A stretch of DNA of 63,056 nucleotides from Opitutales bacterium. Lineage in GTDB: Bacteria > Verrucomicrobiota > Verrucomicrobiia > Opitutales > Coraliomargaritaceae. A program made the position numbers and the translations under genes. The notes under the pieces are model-generated. The model was not told the origin of the DNA and made no database searches. It saw only the letters and a program-made list of their open reading frames with translations. The DNA lies in the NCBI GenBank assembly GCA_030729385.1, contig JANQXM010000052.1, positions 1 through 63,056 of the forward strand. Direction: 5' to 3'. Below, piece by piece: positions 24,192 to 34,246 of this stretch. Each line of letters starts with the position of its first letter. The first letter of the stretch is position 1.

Positions 24192-25844
24192 ATGACTTTT
24201 AGAAACTGCTTTGCCCATTTTTGGATACTTGTAACCGCGTCATTATTCGTAGGTGCTGTTGCGTTCGCGAGTGATGAAGTCGCGCGTGTGGTCATACTGG
24301 TCAATGGCAACGATGCAGAATCGGTCGAGATCGGGGAGTATTACGCATCGAAGCGTGGAATACCTGAGAAAAACATTATACACCTCGCTACCAGTAAGGC
24401 AGAGACAATCACGATATCTGAATATGTTGAGACGATTTACAACCCGTTGCTTTCGAAACTGATCGAAGGCAACTGGGTGGAGGGTGTTCGTGCGTCGGGT
24501 TCGGATCGTTATGGTCGGCAGGGCATGTCGGTCGCGGTGCATTCCATTAGTTATTTGGTCACAGTTCGGGGTGTGCCTTTGCGGATTTCAAACGCACCGG
24601 AGTTGATCGAAGCGAATACGGGAAAGATGAATGAGGAGTTTAAGGTCAATCGAGGCGCTGTTGATGGAGAGTTGGCGCTTTTACTGGCTCCATCCCACGT
24701 CTCAATGACTGCGTTTATTCCGAATCCGCTATTTGAAAAGAAAAGTCCGTTGGCGGGAGATTTGAGCCGATTGATACGTGTCACTCGCCTAGATGGTCCG
24801 AAGGCAGGCGATGTAATGAAGCTCGTCGATCGCACATTGGAAGCAGAGCGCACTGGTCTGATGGGTCGTGCATATTTCGATATTGGTGGACCGCATAATA
24901 GTGGTGACGAGTGGATGAATGCTGCGGGTGATCTCGCGAAAGCGGCTTATTTTGATACTTCATTTGAAACGACGAAGCGCCCGATGGGTATGAATGATCG
25001 TTACGATGGTCCCGCAATTTATATGGGTTGGTATCGCCCCAATGCTTATGGTCCTTGGCTGGCGCCGCGCTGGTCTGTGCCTCCCGGTGCGATAGGATTT
25101 CATTTACATAGTTATTCCGCCCCTACAGTGCGTAGTGCCAAACAAGGTTGGTTGGGACCATTCGTCGCTCAGGGGTATTGTGCGACAATGGGCAATGTGT
25201 ATGAGCCGTATTTACAGTTTACGCATCGGCCACAGTTGCTTTTGGAGCATTTATTGACGGGGCATACCTTTGGAGAGGCAATTACGTATTGTAATCCGAG
25301 TTTGAGCTGGATGGGGGTAGCGATCGGAGATCCTCTCTATCGTCCATTTAAAATTGATTTGGAGGAGCAGTTGGCAAAGGTGCCGGAGGGTCCCTTTGCG
25401 GTGTATGTGCATCTGCGTGAGATCAACCGATTGAAGGCGGAAGTCAGTCAGTCAGCGGCTTTGGCTTATGCTCGAAAGACTTTTGTTGCCCAGCCTTCGC
25501 TCGCATTGGCCTATGAGCTGGCTCAGCTGTTTGCTGCTGAAGGACAAAAGAAAGAGTCCGTCGAAGCGCTTAAGCTTATTCGTTACATCGACGAATATTC
25601 TGATGACGAACAGATCTTAGTGAAGCAGATTGCCGATTTTCTTTATAAGCAAGGGGAGGGGGCTGCTGCTATGGAAATTTATGAAAGCCTCATCGGGCAA
25701 AGATATCTCGATAAGCAATTACGTATCGCATTGCTGGAGGGAGGGGCAAAAGTTGCCGCCACCGCTGGCACTTCGACACAGGCATCACGCTGGAATCTGG
25801 AGGCGCGTGAGCTGAAAGCGTCGCCTTCGCCGAAGAAAAAATAG
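24192..25844 (+). CDS. TIGR03790-family secreted protein
   Basis: 550 residues. A signal peptide (FWILVTASLFVGAVAFA) precedes a large domain that I recognise as the TIGR03790 family, found mainly in Verrucomicrobiota, Planctomycetota and Acidobacteriota. Typical segments are VVILVNGNDAESVEIGEYYA, YLVTVRGVPLRI, GRAYFDIGG, GAIGFHLHSYSAPTVR and GATMGNVYEPYL-like CATMGNVYEPY. The C-terminal 150 residues contain TPR-like helical pairs. No function is established for the family. It starts four bases after the amidase stop, so the two are probably co-transcribed. Confidence 0.85.
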   Translation: MTFRNCFAHFWILVTASLFVGAVAFASDEVARVVILVNGNDAESVEIGEYYASKRGIPEKNIIHLATSKAETITISEYVETIYNPLLSKLIEGNWVEGVRASGSDRYGRQGMSVAVHSISYLVTVRGVPLRISNAPELIEANTGKMNEEFKVNRGAVDGELALLLAPSHVSMTAFIPNPLFEKKSPLAGDLSRLIRVTRLDGPKAGDVMKLVDRTLEAERTGLMGRAYFDIGGPHNSGDEWMNAAGDLAKAAYFDTSFETTKRPMGMNDRYDGPAIYMGWYRPNAYGPWLAPRWSVPPGAIGFHLHSYSAPTVRSAKQGWLGPFVAQGYCATMGNVYEPYLQFTHRPQLLLEHLLTGHTFGEAITYCNPSLSWMGVAIGDPLYRPFKIDLEEQLAKVPEGPFAVYVHLREINRLKAEVSQSAALAYARKTFVAQPSLALAYELAQLFAAEGQKKESVEALKLIRYIDEYSDDEQILVKQIADFLYKQGEGAAAMEIYESLIGQRYLDKQLRIALLEGGAKVAATAGTSTQASRWNLEARELKASPSPKKK

Positions 25845-25899
25845 CGACCAACGTTTGCAGTATGGTATTCTCATGCCTAAACATGCTTAATTTCTTTTA

Positions 25900-25924
25900 A
25901 TAGGTTCTTGACTCAAGAACCTAT
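25900..25924. promoter_or_regulatory. Perfect 25-base palindrome upstream of cysC (operator or leader hairpin)
   Basis: Arms ATAGGTTCTTGA and TCAAGAACCTAT are perfect complements around a single C at 25912. The spacing, 58 bases before the cysC start, suits either a dimeric repressor site or an RNA hairpin. No other copy of this sequence was noticed in the window. Confidence 0.6.
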
Positions 25925-25952
25925 GATAAGCAGAAACCGGTTCACTTTTGAG

Positions 25953-25979
25953 CTTAAACCGCTTTCATCGCGGGTTTTT
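25953..25979 (+). promoter_or_regulatory. Attenuator-like hairpin directly before cysC
   Basis: AAACCGC and GCGGGTTT can pair around TTTCATC (with one bulge), followed at once by TTTTT and then the cysC ATG. This looks like an intrinsic terminator or a hairpin that covers the start. With the palindrome at 25900-25924 it suggests a structured leader. It does not match a riboswitch class I can name. Confidence 0.4.
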
Positions 25980-25981
25980 CC

Positions 25982-26599
25982 ATGTCCACACCTGATAACA
26001 TACACACAGAATTTCACCGCATGCTTGGTCGCGAGTCCAAGGAGGCGCAACTGCGTCAGCGTGGGCATGTTTTCTGGTTTTATGGGCTCTCTGGTTCTGG
26101 TAAGAGCACGCTAGCCAATGCTTTAGAACGTAAACTCGTCGAGCTCGGCTATGTGACCAAGATATTAGATGGGGATAATATCCGTAGCCGCTTGAACTCG
26201 GATCTGGGGTTTTCTGATGAGGATCGTCAGGAAAACATTCGTCGTATTTCCGAAGTTGCCCGCCTCTTTCTCGACATGGGCGTGGTTGTTTTCACCTCTT
26301 TCATCACGCCGAAACGCGACCTTAGAGCGTCGGCTCGCGAAATCGTTGGCTCGGAAGATATGACACCAGTTTACGTGCAAGCATCATTCGAGACATGTGC
26401 CGAGCGCGATGTGAAAGGGCTCTACGCTAAAGCCGCTGCGGGTGGCGTTAAAAACTTTACCGGTAAGGACTCCTCTTTCGAAGCACCCGAAGCGGGCGAC
26501 CCGGACTGGACGATTTCGACTGATAACAAAACCGAAGAAGAATCGCTCAATGAACTCCTCGAAAGGGTCCTTCCTTTAATCAAGAAAATAGAAAACTAG
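25982..26599 (+). CDS. cysC: Adenylylsulfate (APS) kinase
   Basis: 205 residues, typical CysC length. The P-loop GLSGSGKS is at 35-42, followed by LDGDNIRSRLNSDLGFS (APS binding), ENIRRISEVARLF, FISPxR-like FITPKRDLR, and DPDWTISTD near the C terminus. It phosphorylates APS to PAPS in sulfate activation. It begins the cluster cysC-cysD-cysN, behind the leader described at 25900-25979. No RBS stands out. Confidence 0.95.
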   Translation: MSTPDNIHTEFHRMLGRESKEAQLRQRGHVFWFYGLSGSGKSTLANALERKLVELGYVTKILDGDNIRSRLNSDLGFSDEDRQENIRRISEVARLFLDMGVVVFTSFITPKRDLRASAREIVGSEDMTPVYVQASFETCAERDVKGLYAKAAAGGVKNFTGKDSSFEAPEAGDPDWTISTDNKTEEESLNELLERVLPLIKKIEN

Positions 26600-26640
26600 T
26601 TCACTTCTAAATTCTAACTCCTAAATTCTTTTTAAATATC

Positions 26641-27549
26641 ATGTATCAAGATTACACCATCACTCACCTCAAGCAGTTGGAGTCCGAAGCGATTTATATC
26701 CTTCGTGAAACCGCCGCACAGTTTGAGAAGCCTGTGCTGCTCTTTTCCGGCGGTAAGGATTCCATCGTTATGGCGCACCTTGCCAAAAAGGCTTTCTGGC
26801 CTGCGAAGCTGCCGTTTCAGTTGTTGCATGTCGACACCGGTCATAACTTCCCAGAAACCATGGAGTTTCGCGATAAGTATGTCGCAGAGCTCGGTGCGGA
26901 ATTGATAGTTGGTTCTGTTCAGAAGTCGATCGACGAAGGTAAAGTTGTTGAAGAGAAGGGCGCACGTGCTAGCCGTAATGGTTTGCAAACAGTGGCTCTG
27001 CTCGAAGCCCTTGAAGTCGGTCAATACGATGCCGCGCTTGGTGGTGGACGCCGTGACGAAGAAAAGGCACGTGCTAAAGAGCGTTTCTTCTCGCACCGTG
27101 ATGCCTTCGGTCAATGGGATCCGAAGAACCAACGCCCAGAGCTCTGGAATATTTTCAATGGTCGTAAGCAGCACGGCGAGCACTTCCGTGTCTTCCCGCT
27201 CAGTAACTGGACGGAGATGGATATCTGGCAATATATCAAGGCTGAAGAAATCGAGTTGCCGCACCTCTACTTCTCACACGAGCGCGATTGCTTTGTGCGT
27301 GACGGTGTGATCATGGGTGTCTGTGACTTTATCGAACTTCTCCCCGGTGAGAAGGTTGAGAAGATGATCGTTCGCTTCCGCACGATTGGTGATGCGACTT
27401 GCACGGGTGCATGTCTATCGACTGCCGATAACCTCGATGACATTATCGACGAGGTCGCGGCTGCCCGTCAGACAGAGCGTGGCACACGTGCCGATGACAA
27501 GCGTTCTGAAACCGCGATGGAAGACCGTAAAAAACAAGGTTACTTCTAG
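26641..27549 (+). CDS. cysD: Sulfate adenylyltransferase subunit 2
   Basis: 302 residues, the usual CysD length. The PP-loop SGGKDS at 36-41 binds ATP. Other conserved blocks are LHVDTGHNFPE, ALGGGRRDEEKARAKER, NWTEMDIWQYI and RTIGDATCTGA. With CysN it makes APS from ATP and sulfate. 42 bases separate it from cysC and 50 from cysN, all on the same strand, which suggests one transcript. Confidence 0.97.
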   Translation: MYQDYTITHLKQLESEAIYILRETAAQFEKPVLLFSGGKDSIVMAHLAKKAFWPAKLPFQLLHVDTGHNFPETMEFRDKYVAELGAELIVGSVQKSIDEGKVVEEKGARASRNGLQTVALLEALEVGQYDAALGGGRRDEEKARAKERFFSHRDAFGQWDPKNQRPELWNIFNGRKQHGEHFRVFPLSNWTEMDIWQYIKAEEIELPHLYFSHERDCFVRDGVIMGVCDFIELLPGEKVEKMIVRFRTIGDATCTGACLSTADNLDDIIDEVAAARQTERGTRADDKRSETAMEDRKKQGYF

Positions 27550-27598
27550 GCCAACCCGCATCAGTCATTACCAATTTAGCTATTAAATATTTAAAATC

Positions 27599-28879
27599 AT
27601 GAGCGAAGATAATAATTCAGGATACCTCGATATGGACCTACTGCGGTTTACCACCGCTGGTTCTGTTGACGACGGTAAGAGCACATTGATCGGACGTCTA
27701 CTTTACGATAGTAAGGCAATTTTCGAAGATCAAATGGAGGCAATGGAGTTGAGTTCCAAAGCTCGCGGCGACGAGCACGTGAACCTTGCATTGCTAACAG
27801 ACGGTCTCCGCGCAGAACGTGAGCAGGGCATCACCATCGACGTGGCATACCGCTATTTCGCGACACCAAAGCGTAAGTTCATTATCGCTGATACGCCAGG
27901 GCACATCCAATACACACGTAACATGGTGACCGGTGCTTCCACCGCGAATCTTGCGATTGTGTTGATCGATGCGCGTAAGGGTGTGATCGAGCAAACTTGT
28001 CGCCACTCATTCATCGCTAACTTGCTTCGCATTCAGCACGTCGTTGTCTGCGTCAACAAGATGGACTTGGTTGATTGGGACGAAGGTGTGTTCAACAAGA
28101 TCGTAGCCGACTTTAAGAGCTTTGCTTCGCGTCTCGATAACATCGTGGATGTGACTTTCATTCCAGCCAGTGCGCTGATCGGTGATAACATCGTCGATAA
28201 GTCCGAGAACATGCCTTGGTATCAAGGACCAACACTGCTCTATCATTTGGAAACTGTTTATATCGGTGCCGATGAAAATCACGTCGAAGCACGCTTCCCT
28301 GTTCAGTGGGTCATTCGCCCACACTCTGACCAGTATCATGACTTCCGCGGATTCGCAGGTCGTGTGGCTGGTGGCGTCTTCAAGCCAGGTGACGAGGTGA
28401 CGGTATTGCCATCTGGATTTACATCGAAGATCAAAGCGATCGAATCGATGGACGGTCCTCAACAGGAAGTTTTCGCGCCCATGTCGGCGACGATCACACT
28501 CGAAGATGAGATCGATATGTCGCGTGGTGATATGCTTGTGAAGGCAAATAATCGCCCAGAGCCGACGCAAGACATTGATGCAATGATTTGCTGGTTCTCA
28601 TCCGACAAGAAACTCGCTGGTAGTGGAAAATATATCCTTCGTCACACAACGAAGGAAGTGAAAGCCATCGTGACCGAAGTTCGTTACAAGATGAACATCA
28701 ACACGCTTCACAAGGTTGAAGATGATTTGATCTTCAACTTAAACGATATCGGCCGCATCAAAATCCGCACATCCGCGCCTTTGATTGCAGATAGCTACAA
28801 GTCCAACCGCATCACCGGTAGCTTCGTGCTGATCGATGAATTGACCAATGCAACCGTTGCGGCGGGCATGATCATCTAA
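27599..28879 (+). CDS. cysN: Sulfate adenylyltransferase subunit 1 (GTPase)
   Basis: 426 residues. EF-Tu-like GTPase motifs: G1 GSVDDGKS (21-28), G3 ADTPGH, G4 NKMD. Further conserved are REQGITIDVAYRYF and MSRGDMLV. GTP hydrolysis drives APS formation by CysD. There is no APS kinase domain fused at the C terminus, which fits with the separate cysC. A strong terminator follows at 28901. Confidence 0.96.
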   Translation: MSEDNNSGYLDMDLLRFTTAGSVDDGKSTLIGRLLYDSKAIFEDQMEAMELSSKARGDEHVNLALLTDGLRAEREQGITIDVAYRYFATPKRKFIIADTPGHIQYTRNMVTGASTANLAIVLIDARKGVIEQTCRHSFIANLLRIQHVVVCVNKMDLVDWDEGVFNKIVADFKSFASRLDNIVDVTFIPASALIGDNIVDKSENMPWYQGPTLLYHLETVYIGADENHVEARFPVQWVIRPHSDQYHDFRGFAGRVAGGVFKPGDEVTVLPSGFTSKIKAIESMDGPQQEVFAPMSATITLEDEIDMSRGDMLVKANNRPEPTQDIDAMICWFSSDKKLAGSGKYILRHTTKEVKAIVTEVRYKMNINTLHKVEDDLIFNLNDIGRIKIRTSAPLIADSYKSNRITGSFVLIDELTNATVAAGMII

Positions 28880-28900
28880 AGTTGATCACTTGAAATTTCA

Positions 28901-28930
28901 AAAGGCGGTCCTTATCGAGGCCGCCTTTTT
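28901..28930 (+). terminator. Rho-independent terminator of the cys cluster
   Basis: AAAGGCGG (28901-28908) pairs with CCGCCTTT (28921-28928), with inner pairing CCT/AGG, and a T-run follows. It lies 22 bases after the cysN stop. Confidence 0.85.
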
Positions 28931-28976
28931 TGTGCCTCTGCTAAGAACTAGGGTATAGGCATCTTCTATCTGGTGA

Positions 28977-29056
28977 TAGGTAGAGGCGGTCGTCTCGACC
29001 GCAATTGCGTTGATTCAGCCATACTGATGGCGCTTAGGGACAAGCACCGCTACCTA
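28977..29056. repeat. Inverted-repeat intergenic element (GGTAG type)
   Basis: Ends TAGGTAG and CTACCTA are perfect inverted repeats, and the match extends inward (AGGCGGT versus GCACCG). Inside the left arm, GCGGTCG-TCT-CGACCGC is a perfect hairpin. 80 bases in total, just past the end of the minus-strand membrane protein gene. It has the same design as other small elements in this window but different sequence. Confidence 0.55.
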
Positions 29057-29884
29057 GAACAATACTAGGAACCCTAACAGCAAGGCGCCATCAGCGAGGA
29101 CTCGGTAGTTTTCAGAGGAGAGCGTTTTGTGGAAAATGCTGAGACAATTCAGCGCCATGAGTGGTATGACTAAACTAAGCAGTAGATTTTGAGGGACTGC
29201 TAAAAGGCTTATGAATGTGCAGAGTGCAACGACGCCAATGACTGAAGGGTGGAGGTTGCGGCTCAACGAGCGGACCTCCATCGCGGAATCGACGGTATTT
29301 TCTTTTCGACCGATCATGAGGCAATTCATCAGACACAGGAGCGCTAAGCTACCAGCCGTAGGCCATAAACTTGATGCTGGTAGAAAGACTAAAACGCCGC
29401 CGGCGAATATCATCGCGACGCACACTTCTTTCGGGAAGAAGCGTTTGGATAGTTTCTGGTTCAGTGCCGTGTAGGTGAGGCAGGCGGCGAGTAAGTAGAA
29501 ACCGTGCATGAGTTGTTCGCGCTCCAGCATGGTGAAGGCGAGGGCGATGTTCGTGATGAGGGCGACGCTCCAGATGCGCCAAAGCACGATGCGATACTTT
29601 GCGGCAAAGCGATGGCGCAGCGAGAGAAGTTGCTCCGGTTTACGTTGCTGCACATCAAACAATCGGTCGGCCATATAGGTCAGCCACACAGATAGCCCGA
29701 GCACTATTTGGGCGGCAATGGTCAGTGTGAAATCAATGCTCTGCGCGAAGATGCTTTGCCAGATCACTGCGATCATTGCGGCGTCGATCGCTAGAACGTT
29801 CGGCCATTGCCACAGTTTTGTTTGGCTGACGGACGGCGGGGTCGGCGATTCCACCCCAGCAATGGCGTTCTTGCGACTATTCAT
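29054..29884 (-). CDS. Multi-pass membrane protein, UbiA prenyltransferase-like
   Basis: 276 residues with about eight hydrophobic helices. A segment [20 protein letters not shown] resembles the Asp-rich region of UbiA-superfamily proteins seen in Verrucomicrobiota, but the second Asp motif (DxxxD in helix 6) is not obvious. I therefore call it UbiA-like with reserve. The start overlaps the end of the upstream helicase gene by 8 bases, so the two are translationally coupled. Confidence 0.5.
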   Translation of the reverse strand: MNSRKNAIAGVESPTPPSVSQTKLWQWPNVLAIDAAMIAVIWQSIFAQSIDFTLTIAAQIVLGLSVWLTYMADRLFDVQQRKPEQLLSLRHRFAAKYRIVLWRIWSVALITNIALAFTMLEREQLMHGFYLLAACLTYTALNQKLSKRFFPKEVCVAMIFAGGVLVFLPASSLWPTAGSLALLCLMNCLMIGRKENTVDSAMEVRSLSRNLHPSVIGVVALCTFISLLAVPQNLLLSLVIPLMALNCLSIFHKTLSSENYRVLADGALLLGFLVLF

Positions 29885-32216
29885 TTTCGTTCGCTAACCA
29901 ATCAAGTAGTGCAGCGTCGTTGCGTAGTTCGACGGCATCTTGGTATTCGGGGGCGAGTTGCTCTTTGTAGGCTGCTTCCGCGTAGCGTTTGCCGTGGAGT
30001 AAGACTTTGGCGCGTTGACCTGGGGCGCGCACGATGCGGCCGAGTGCTTGATGAATGCGGCGCATCGCGGGGATGATATAGACGTCGCGGAAGTTCTCGT
30101 CACGGGAGAGGGAAGGGTGGGCATCCATCTTGGCTTTTTGCACGGAGTTTACTTCGGGGAGGGCCGGGCCGACGATCATCACGGTGTTGATCTGACCGCC
30201 AAGTTTGTCGACACCCTCTGCGTAGCTGGAGCCAAGGATCAGGAATAGGCTGTCGGCCATGAGTAGACCTTCGTCTATGAATGTTTCTTGGGCTGCTAGA
30301 TCGACACCTCTCGGTTGTAGCATGACGCGGGCGGCTGGATCGATGGCGTTCAGGTAGGTCTGTATGTTTTCCGCATACAAGTATGAGGCAAAGAACACAG
30401 CGACGGGCACGGCAGGGCTCTGTGCGATCAAAGCGGCGATTGTGCGAGCGGTGGTTTCATAGTATTTCTCGCGTTGAGTATAGCGTGTGTCGACGCGGCA
30501 ATCGATGGCGACATCGTAGGCGTGGTCACGCCAAGGAGCATGGCCGATTGCGAGGGTGGTGCCTTCTTTCGTCAATCCGCAGCTATCGCGAAAGGATTGT
30601 ATCGGTTGTAGCGTCGCCGACATGAGTAGGCTGCTGCCGAATGGCTGGATGCAGCGAGCGATCCATTTGCTGGCGTCGAGACAGGTGGTTTCGAAGGTGT
30701 TGGCGCGAGGTATCCAATGGTGCCATTCGTGGCTAGGTTCGGCGAGGCGTTGTGCCAGCTCAGGAATGCGCCAAATGAGGTCGAGTGCGAAGGGCGCAAT
30801 TTGCTCGTATTCAAAATGAGCTTCTTTGAGTTGCCGGGTGAAGTCTTCGCAGAGGTCGAGTAGTTCGTAGGCGGCGTTACCGCTCAGTGCTTGATCTGAT
30901 TTTTGGGCATCGATGCAGCGGCTGAGCTCGTTGCCAATCGAGATTAAACGGCGAGGCGCACCGGCGGCGCGAAGTTCTTCGAGGGCAAAGAGAAGTTCGC
31001 CAGTGTTGATTTGCACGCTGAGCGCGTCAGCCACACGGTCGGGTAAATTATGCGCTTCATCAATAATCAATAAGGTCTTGGCGGGGTCGAAGCCCTGTTG
31101 CTCTAAGAAGACGGATTGGCTGGCTGGTGCGAAGATGTAGTTGCTGTCGCCGATCCAGATTTCGGCAAAGGGTAGGCAGCCTTTAGTTAGCGCATAAGGG
31201 CAAACGCCTGTTTCCGCTCCGAGCGCTTTTGATCGTTCTAAACTGAAGGTGGCATCCTGAAATAGTTCGGGTGGATGGATGCCCGCTTCGAGCCAGCGTT
31301 GCCCGAGGTCTTCGTTGCACTGTGCGTCTCCCGTGCAAGTGTGAGCGGCGCTGTCGATCGCATGCTCATGCCGATTGCGCATTTGGATGTAACGCACTTG
31401 GTCGCCGATCATCCCGCGTAGTTGGCGAATCGTTTCTAGTTGACCAGTTGATTTACTGGTGAGGTAGATGCAGCGCTCGTAGAGCCCGCTTTGCATTTGA
31501 CGCAGAGCGTGTTCGAGGACGATGCCGGTTTTGCCAAACCCGGTCGGTGCTTCGAGGAGAACGGTCTTCGATTGGAGGCTGGCCTTTTCTAAAGTTTCAA
31601 ACAGCTCCGCCTGACCTTCTCGCAAGTTTGTGAAGGCGGGTTGTATGACGGCGTCGGCGAGTTGAATACGGCAATTCCGCCGATCATTGAGAAAGGGGAT
31701 CAGTGCGTCTAGTTGCTGAGTGAAGAGGTCGGCGTCTTCATCTGTTAACGGCTCGCCTTGAATCGCACCGTTGGTGATGTCGATAAACTGTAGTTCCGCG
31801 GTCAGTGTTTTGTCGGCATATTGCGGCAGCACGCGGGCGAGTCCTAGATAGATCGCGACTTGCGCGAAATAGTCTGGATAGCGTTCGGTAAGTGCTTCGC
31901 GACTCGCGGGCAGTGGGGTGCGGATCGTTTTGACCTCCCGGATACAGAGTGCGTCTGCTTGTGGCAGAAGTTGGTCGATGCGACCCTGAATGTGGAAGGT
32001 CCAGTCGCGGTGCCGCCATTGTCCTTTTAGGGTCACTTCGAATTGCGCTTCCGGCTCAATCGCGCGGGTTTGTTGCTCGGATGTTTTATGCCATTCTTGT
32101 CCGACTGCCGCACGCCATGCTTGCCAGCCGTCACCATCGCCGGTGGGCGCATTGCGGTAAGCCGCTAGTTCGCGCACACTCAGTTGCACGCTTCGAGCGA
32201 TGGGATCAATTTGCAT
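29877..32216 (-). CDS. PD-(D/E)XK nuclease fused to a DinG/XPD-type helicase
   Basis: 779 residues. An N-terminal PD-(D/E)XK (RecB/Cas4-like) domain is visible: GRIDQLL (Asp81), IREVKT (Glu94, Lys96) and [10 protein letters not shown] (Gln119). Then a superfamily 2 helicase with Walker [10 protein letters not shown] (about 223-231), four cysteines that could hold a 4Fe-4S cluster (Cys294, Cys300, Cys339, Cys347), DEAH at 386-389, and the C-terminal helicase domain ending LHQxLGRIxR-like [10 protein letters not shown]. Predicted role is DNA repair or R-loop/flap processing; the fusion resembles the Dna2/Cas4-helicase logic. Length and motifs are intact. Confidence 0.85.
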   Translation of the reverse strand: MQIDPIARSVQLSVRELAAYRNAPTGDGDGWQAWRAAVGQEWHKTSEQQTRAIEPEAQFEVTLKGQWRHRDWTFHIQGRIDQLLPQADALCIREVKTIRTPLPASREALTERYPDYFAQVAIYLGLARVLPQYADKTLTAELQFIDITNGAIQGEPLTDEDADLFTQQLDALIPFLNDRRNCRIQLADAVIQPAFTNLREGQAELFETLEKASLQSKTVLLEAPTGFGKTGIVLEHALRQMQSGLYERCIYLTSKSTGQLETIRQLRGMIGDQVRYIQMRNRHEHAIDSAAHTCTGDAQCNEDLGQRWLEAGIHPPELFQDATFSLERSKALGAETGVCPYALTKGCLPFAEIWIGDSNYIFAPASQSVFLEQQGFDPAKTLLIIDEAHNLPDRVADALSVQINTGELLFALEELRAAGAPRRLISIGNELSRCIDAQKSDQALSGNAAYELLDLCEDFTRQLKEAHFEYEQIAPFALDLIWRIPELAQRLAEPSHEWHHWIPRANTFETTCLDASKWIARCIQPFGSSLLMSATLQPIQSFRDSCGLTKEGTTLAIGHAPWRDHAYDVAIDCRVDTRYTQREKYYETTARTIAALIAQSPAVPVAVFFASYLYAENIQTYLNAIDPAARVMLQPRGVDLAAQETFIDEGLLMADSLFLILGSSYAEGVDKLGGQINTVMIVGPALPEVNSVQKAKMDAHPSLSRDENFRDVYIIPAMRRIHQALGRIVRAPGQRAKVLLHGKRYAEAAYKEQLAPEYQDAVELRNDAALLDWLANENE

Positions 32217-32298
32217 CGTCAGTGATGGCTGCTGAATCCCGCCCTGAGGTCAAGCATTGGTGCTGTCTGTCGCTCGGATCGTGAAATCGGAGTGTGCA

Positions 32299-33138
32299 TT
32301 ATTGCGCTACGGGGCGCTGACGGAGCACAGGTGTCTTATCGATCGGGGTGTAGAAAATCTTTGTATCTAGATCGACGTTCGGCGTGATGCTATCGAATGT
32401 GATGGTGCCAAATGCAGAGCCCTCAACTAGTAAATCGATTTGCTTTGGGAGGAGCACTCCGTTGACTTTTGCGAAACGTGTAGCGCGGTAGTCGAGGTAT
32501 TCTTCGACGCCGGCAATTGTGCCGAGACCGCCCCAGCGAGTGAGGAGGAAGGTTTCTTTATCGAAGTAAAACCACGTGCGCTCGTCCTTTTTTCCATAGC
32601 CGACGACAACATGGGCAGGGCGACCACCGACTTTGTCCGCTCCCTGATATTTAAAATCGTAGGCTGCTTTGAGTGGCACGACGAGTGGTTGGATGAACCA
32701 GCGTTGATTGATGAAGTGTTGGGCGTCTCGTCCGCCGTATGGTTTGGCGGGGAATTCTTTGGGAGACAGTTTTTGAGTCCAAGCATTCACGCCATCGAAG
32801 GACGTGACTTCGACATACTCGCGTCCGAGTAGTCGCCATGAGAAAGTCAGCTTGCGTTTGCCGTCCTGTGTTTTGATGAGTTCGAACTTTTTGGTTTTGC
32901 CGGCTTCTTCGATGGTGCCTTTGGCAACAATGTTGCGCAGGTTGATGTGCGCTTGTTTACCTCCCGTCACCGCGAGGAAATTCTGGATCAATTGACGACT
33001 CGCTTTATCAGTCTCTTTTGGTCGTGGGTTGACTTGCACTTCGGGCTCCTCGGTGGGTGCTGGTGTCTCTTGAGCCCAAGAGGCACAGGGCACGCTGCAG
33101 GCGAGAAGGAGTAGAGGGGCAATTTTTAAGTAATTCAT
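32299..33138 (-). CDS. Secreted LolA/outer-membrane lipoprotein-sorting-like protein
   Basis: 279 residues. A signal peptide (IAPLLLLACSVPCASWA) is followed by a Pro/Glu-rich linker and a beta-rich domain with alternating segments: ELIKTQDGKRKLTFSWRL, YVEVTSFDGVNAWTQKL and WFYFDKETFLLTRW. This resembles the LolA/LolB-like fold of outer-membrane lipoprotein-sorting proteins, where a curved sheet binds lipid. The assignment is by pattern, not by a defining motif. It stands alone between the helicase gene and the divergent UDP-glucuronate decarboxylase gene. Confidence 0.6.
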   Translation of the reverse strand: MNYLKIAPLLLLACSVPCASWAQETPAPTEEPEVQVNPRPKETDKASRQLIQNFLAVTGGKQAHINLRNIVAKGTIEEAGKTKKFELIKTQDGKRKLTFSWRLLGREYVEVTSFDGVNAWTQKLSPKEFPAKPYGGRDAQHFINQRWFIQPLVVPLKAAYDFKYQGADKVGGRPAHVVVGYGKKDERTWFYFDKETFLLTRWGGLGTIAGVEEYLDYRATRFAKVNGVLLPKQIDLLVEGSAFGTITFDSITPNVDLDTKIFYTPIDKTPVLRQRPVAQ

Positions 33139-33226
33139 CTTAGTTCTTTCCTGAAAAAAAGGTTTCCATGCGCGTCGGTCAGTCTAGTGTCCTAAAAGAT
33201 TACAAAAATCACAACCTGATTTAATT

Positions 33227-34162
<936 letters not shown>

Positions 34163-34179
34163 ACGTAGGCTGAACAATA

Positions 34180-34243
34180 ACACGGCAGGGGACTGCCGTG
34201 GCTACAATTTCATGATGTAGCCACGTCACTCTGTGACGTGTCC
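34180..34243. repeat. Hairpin repeat family A, copy 2
   Basis: CACGGCAG-GGGA-CTGCCGTG (34181-34200) then GCTAC, a short A/T spacer and GTAGCCACGTCACTCTGTGACGTG to 34240. The bases GTGGCTAC and GTAGCCAC can pair across the spacer instead of the two outer hairpins. It lies between two convergent genes, where it may also act as a terminator for either. Confidence 0.75.
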
Positions 34244-34246
34244 CGG

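Noticed and set aside
25900-25979. SAM riboswitch before the cys cluster
   Set aside because: Conserved core sequences of the SAM classes I know were not found; only generic hairpins are visible.
28007-28570. 187-codon frame antisense to cysN
   Set aside because: It is the mirror of a strongly conserved gene in a codon-biased frame; no independent motif.
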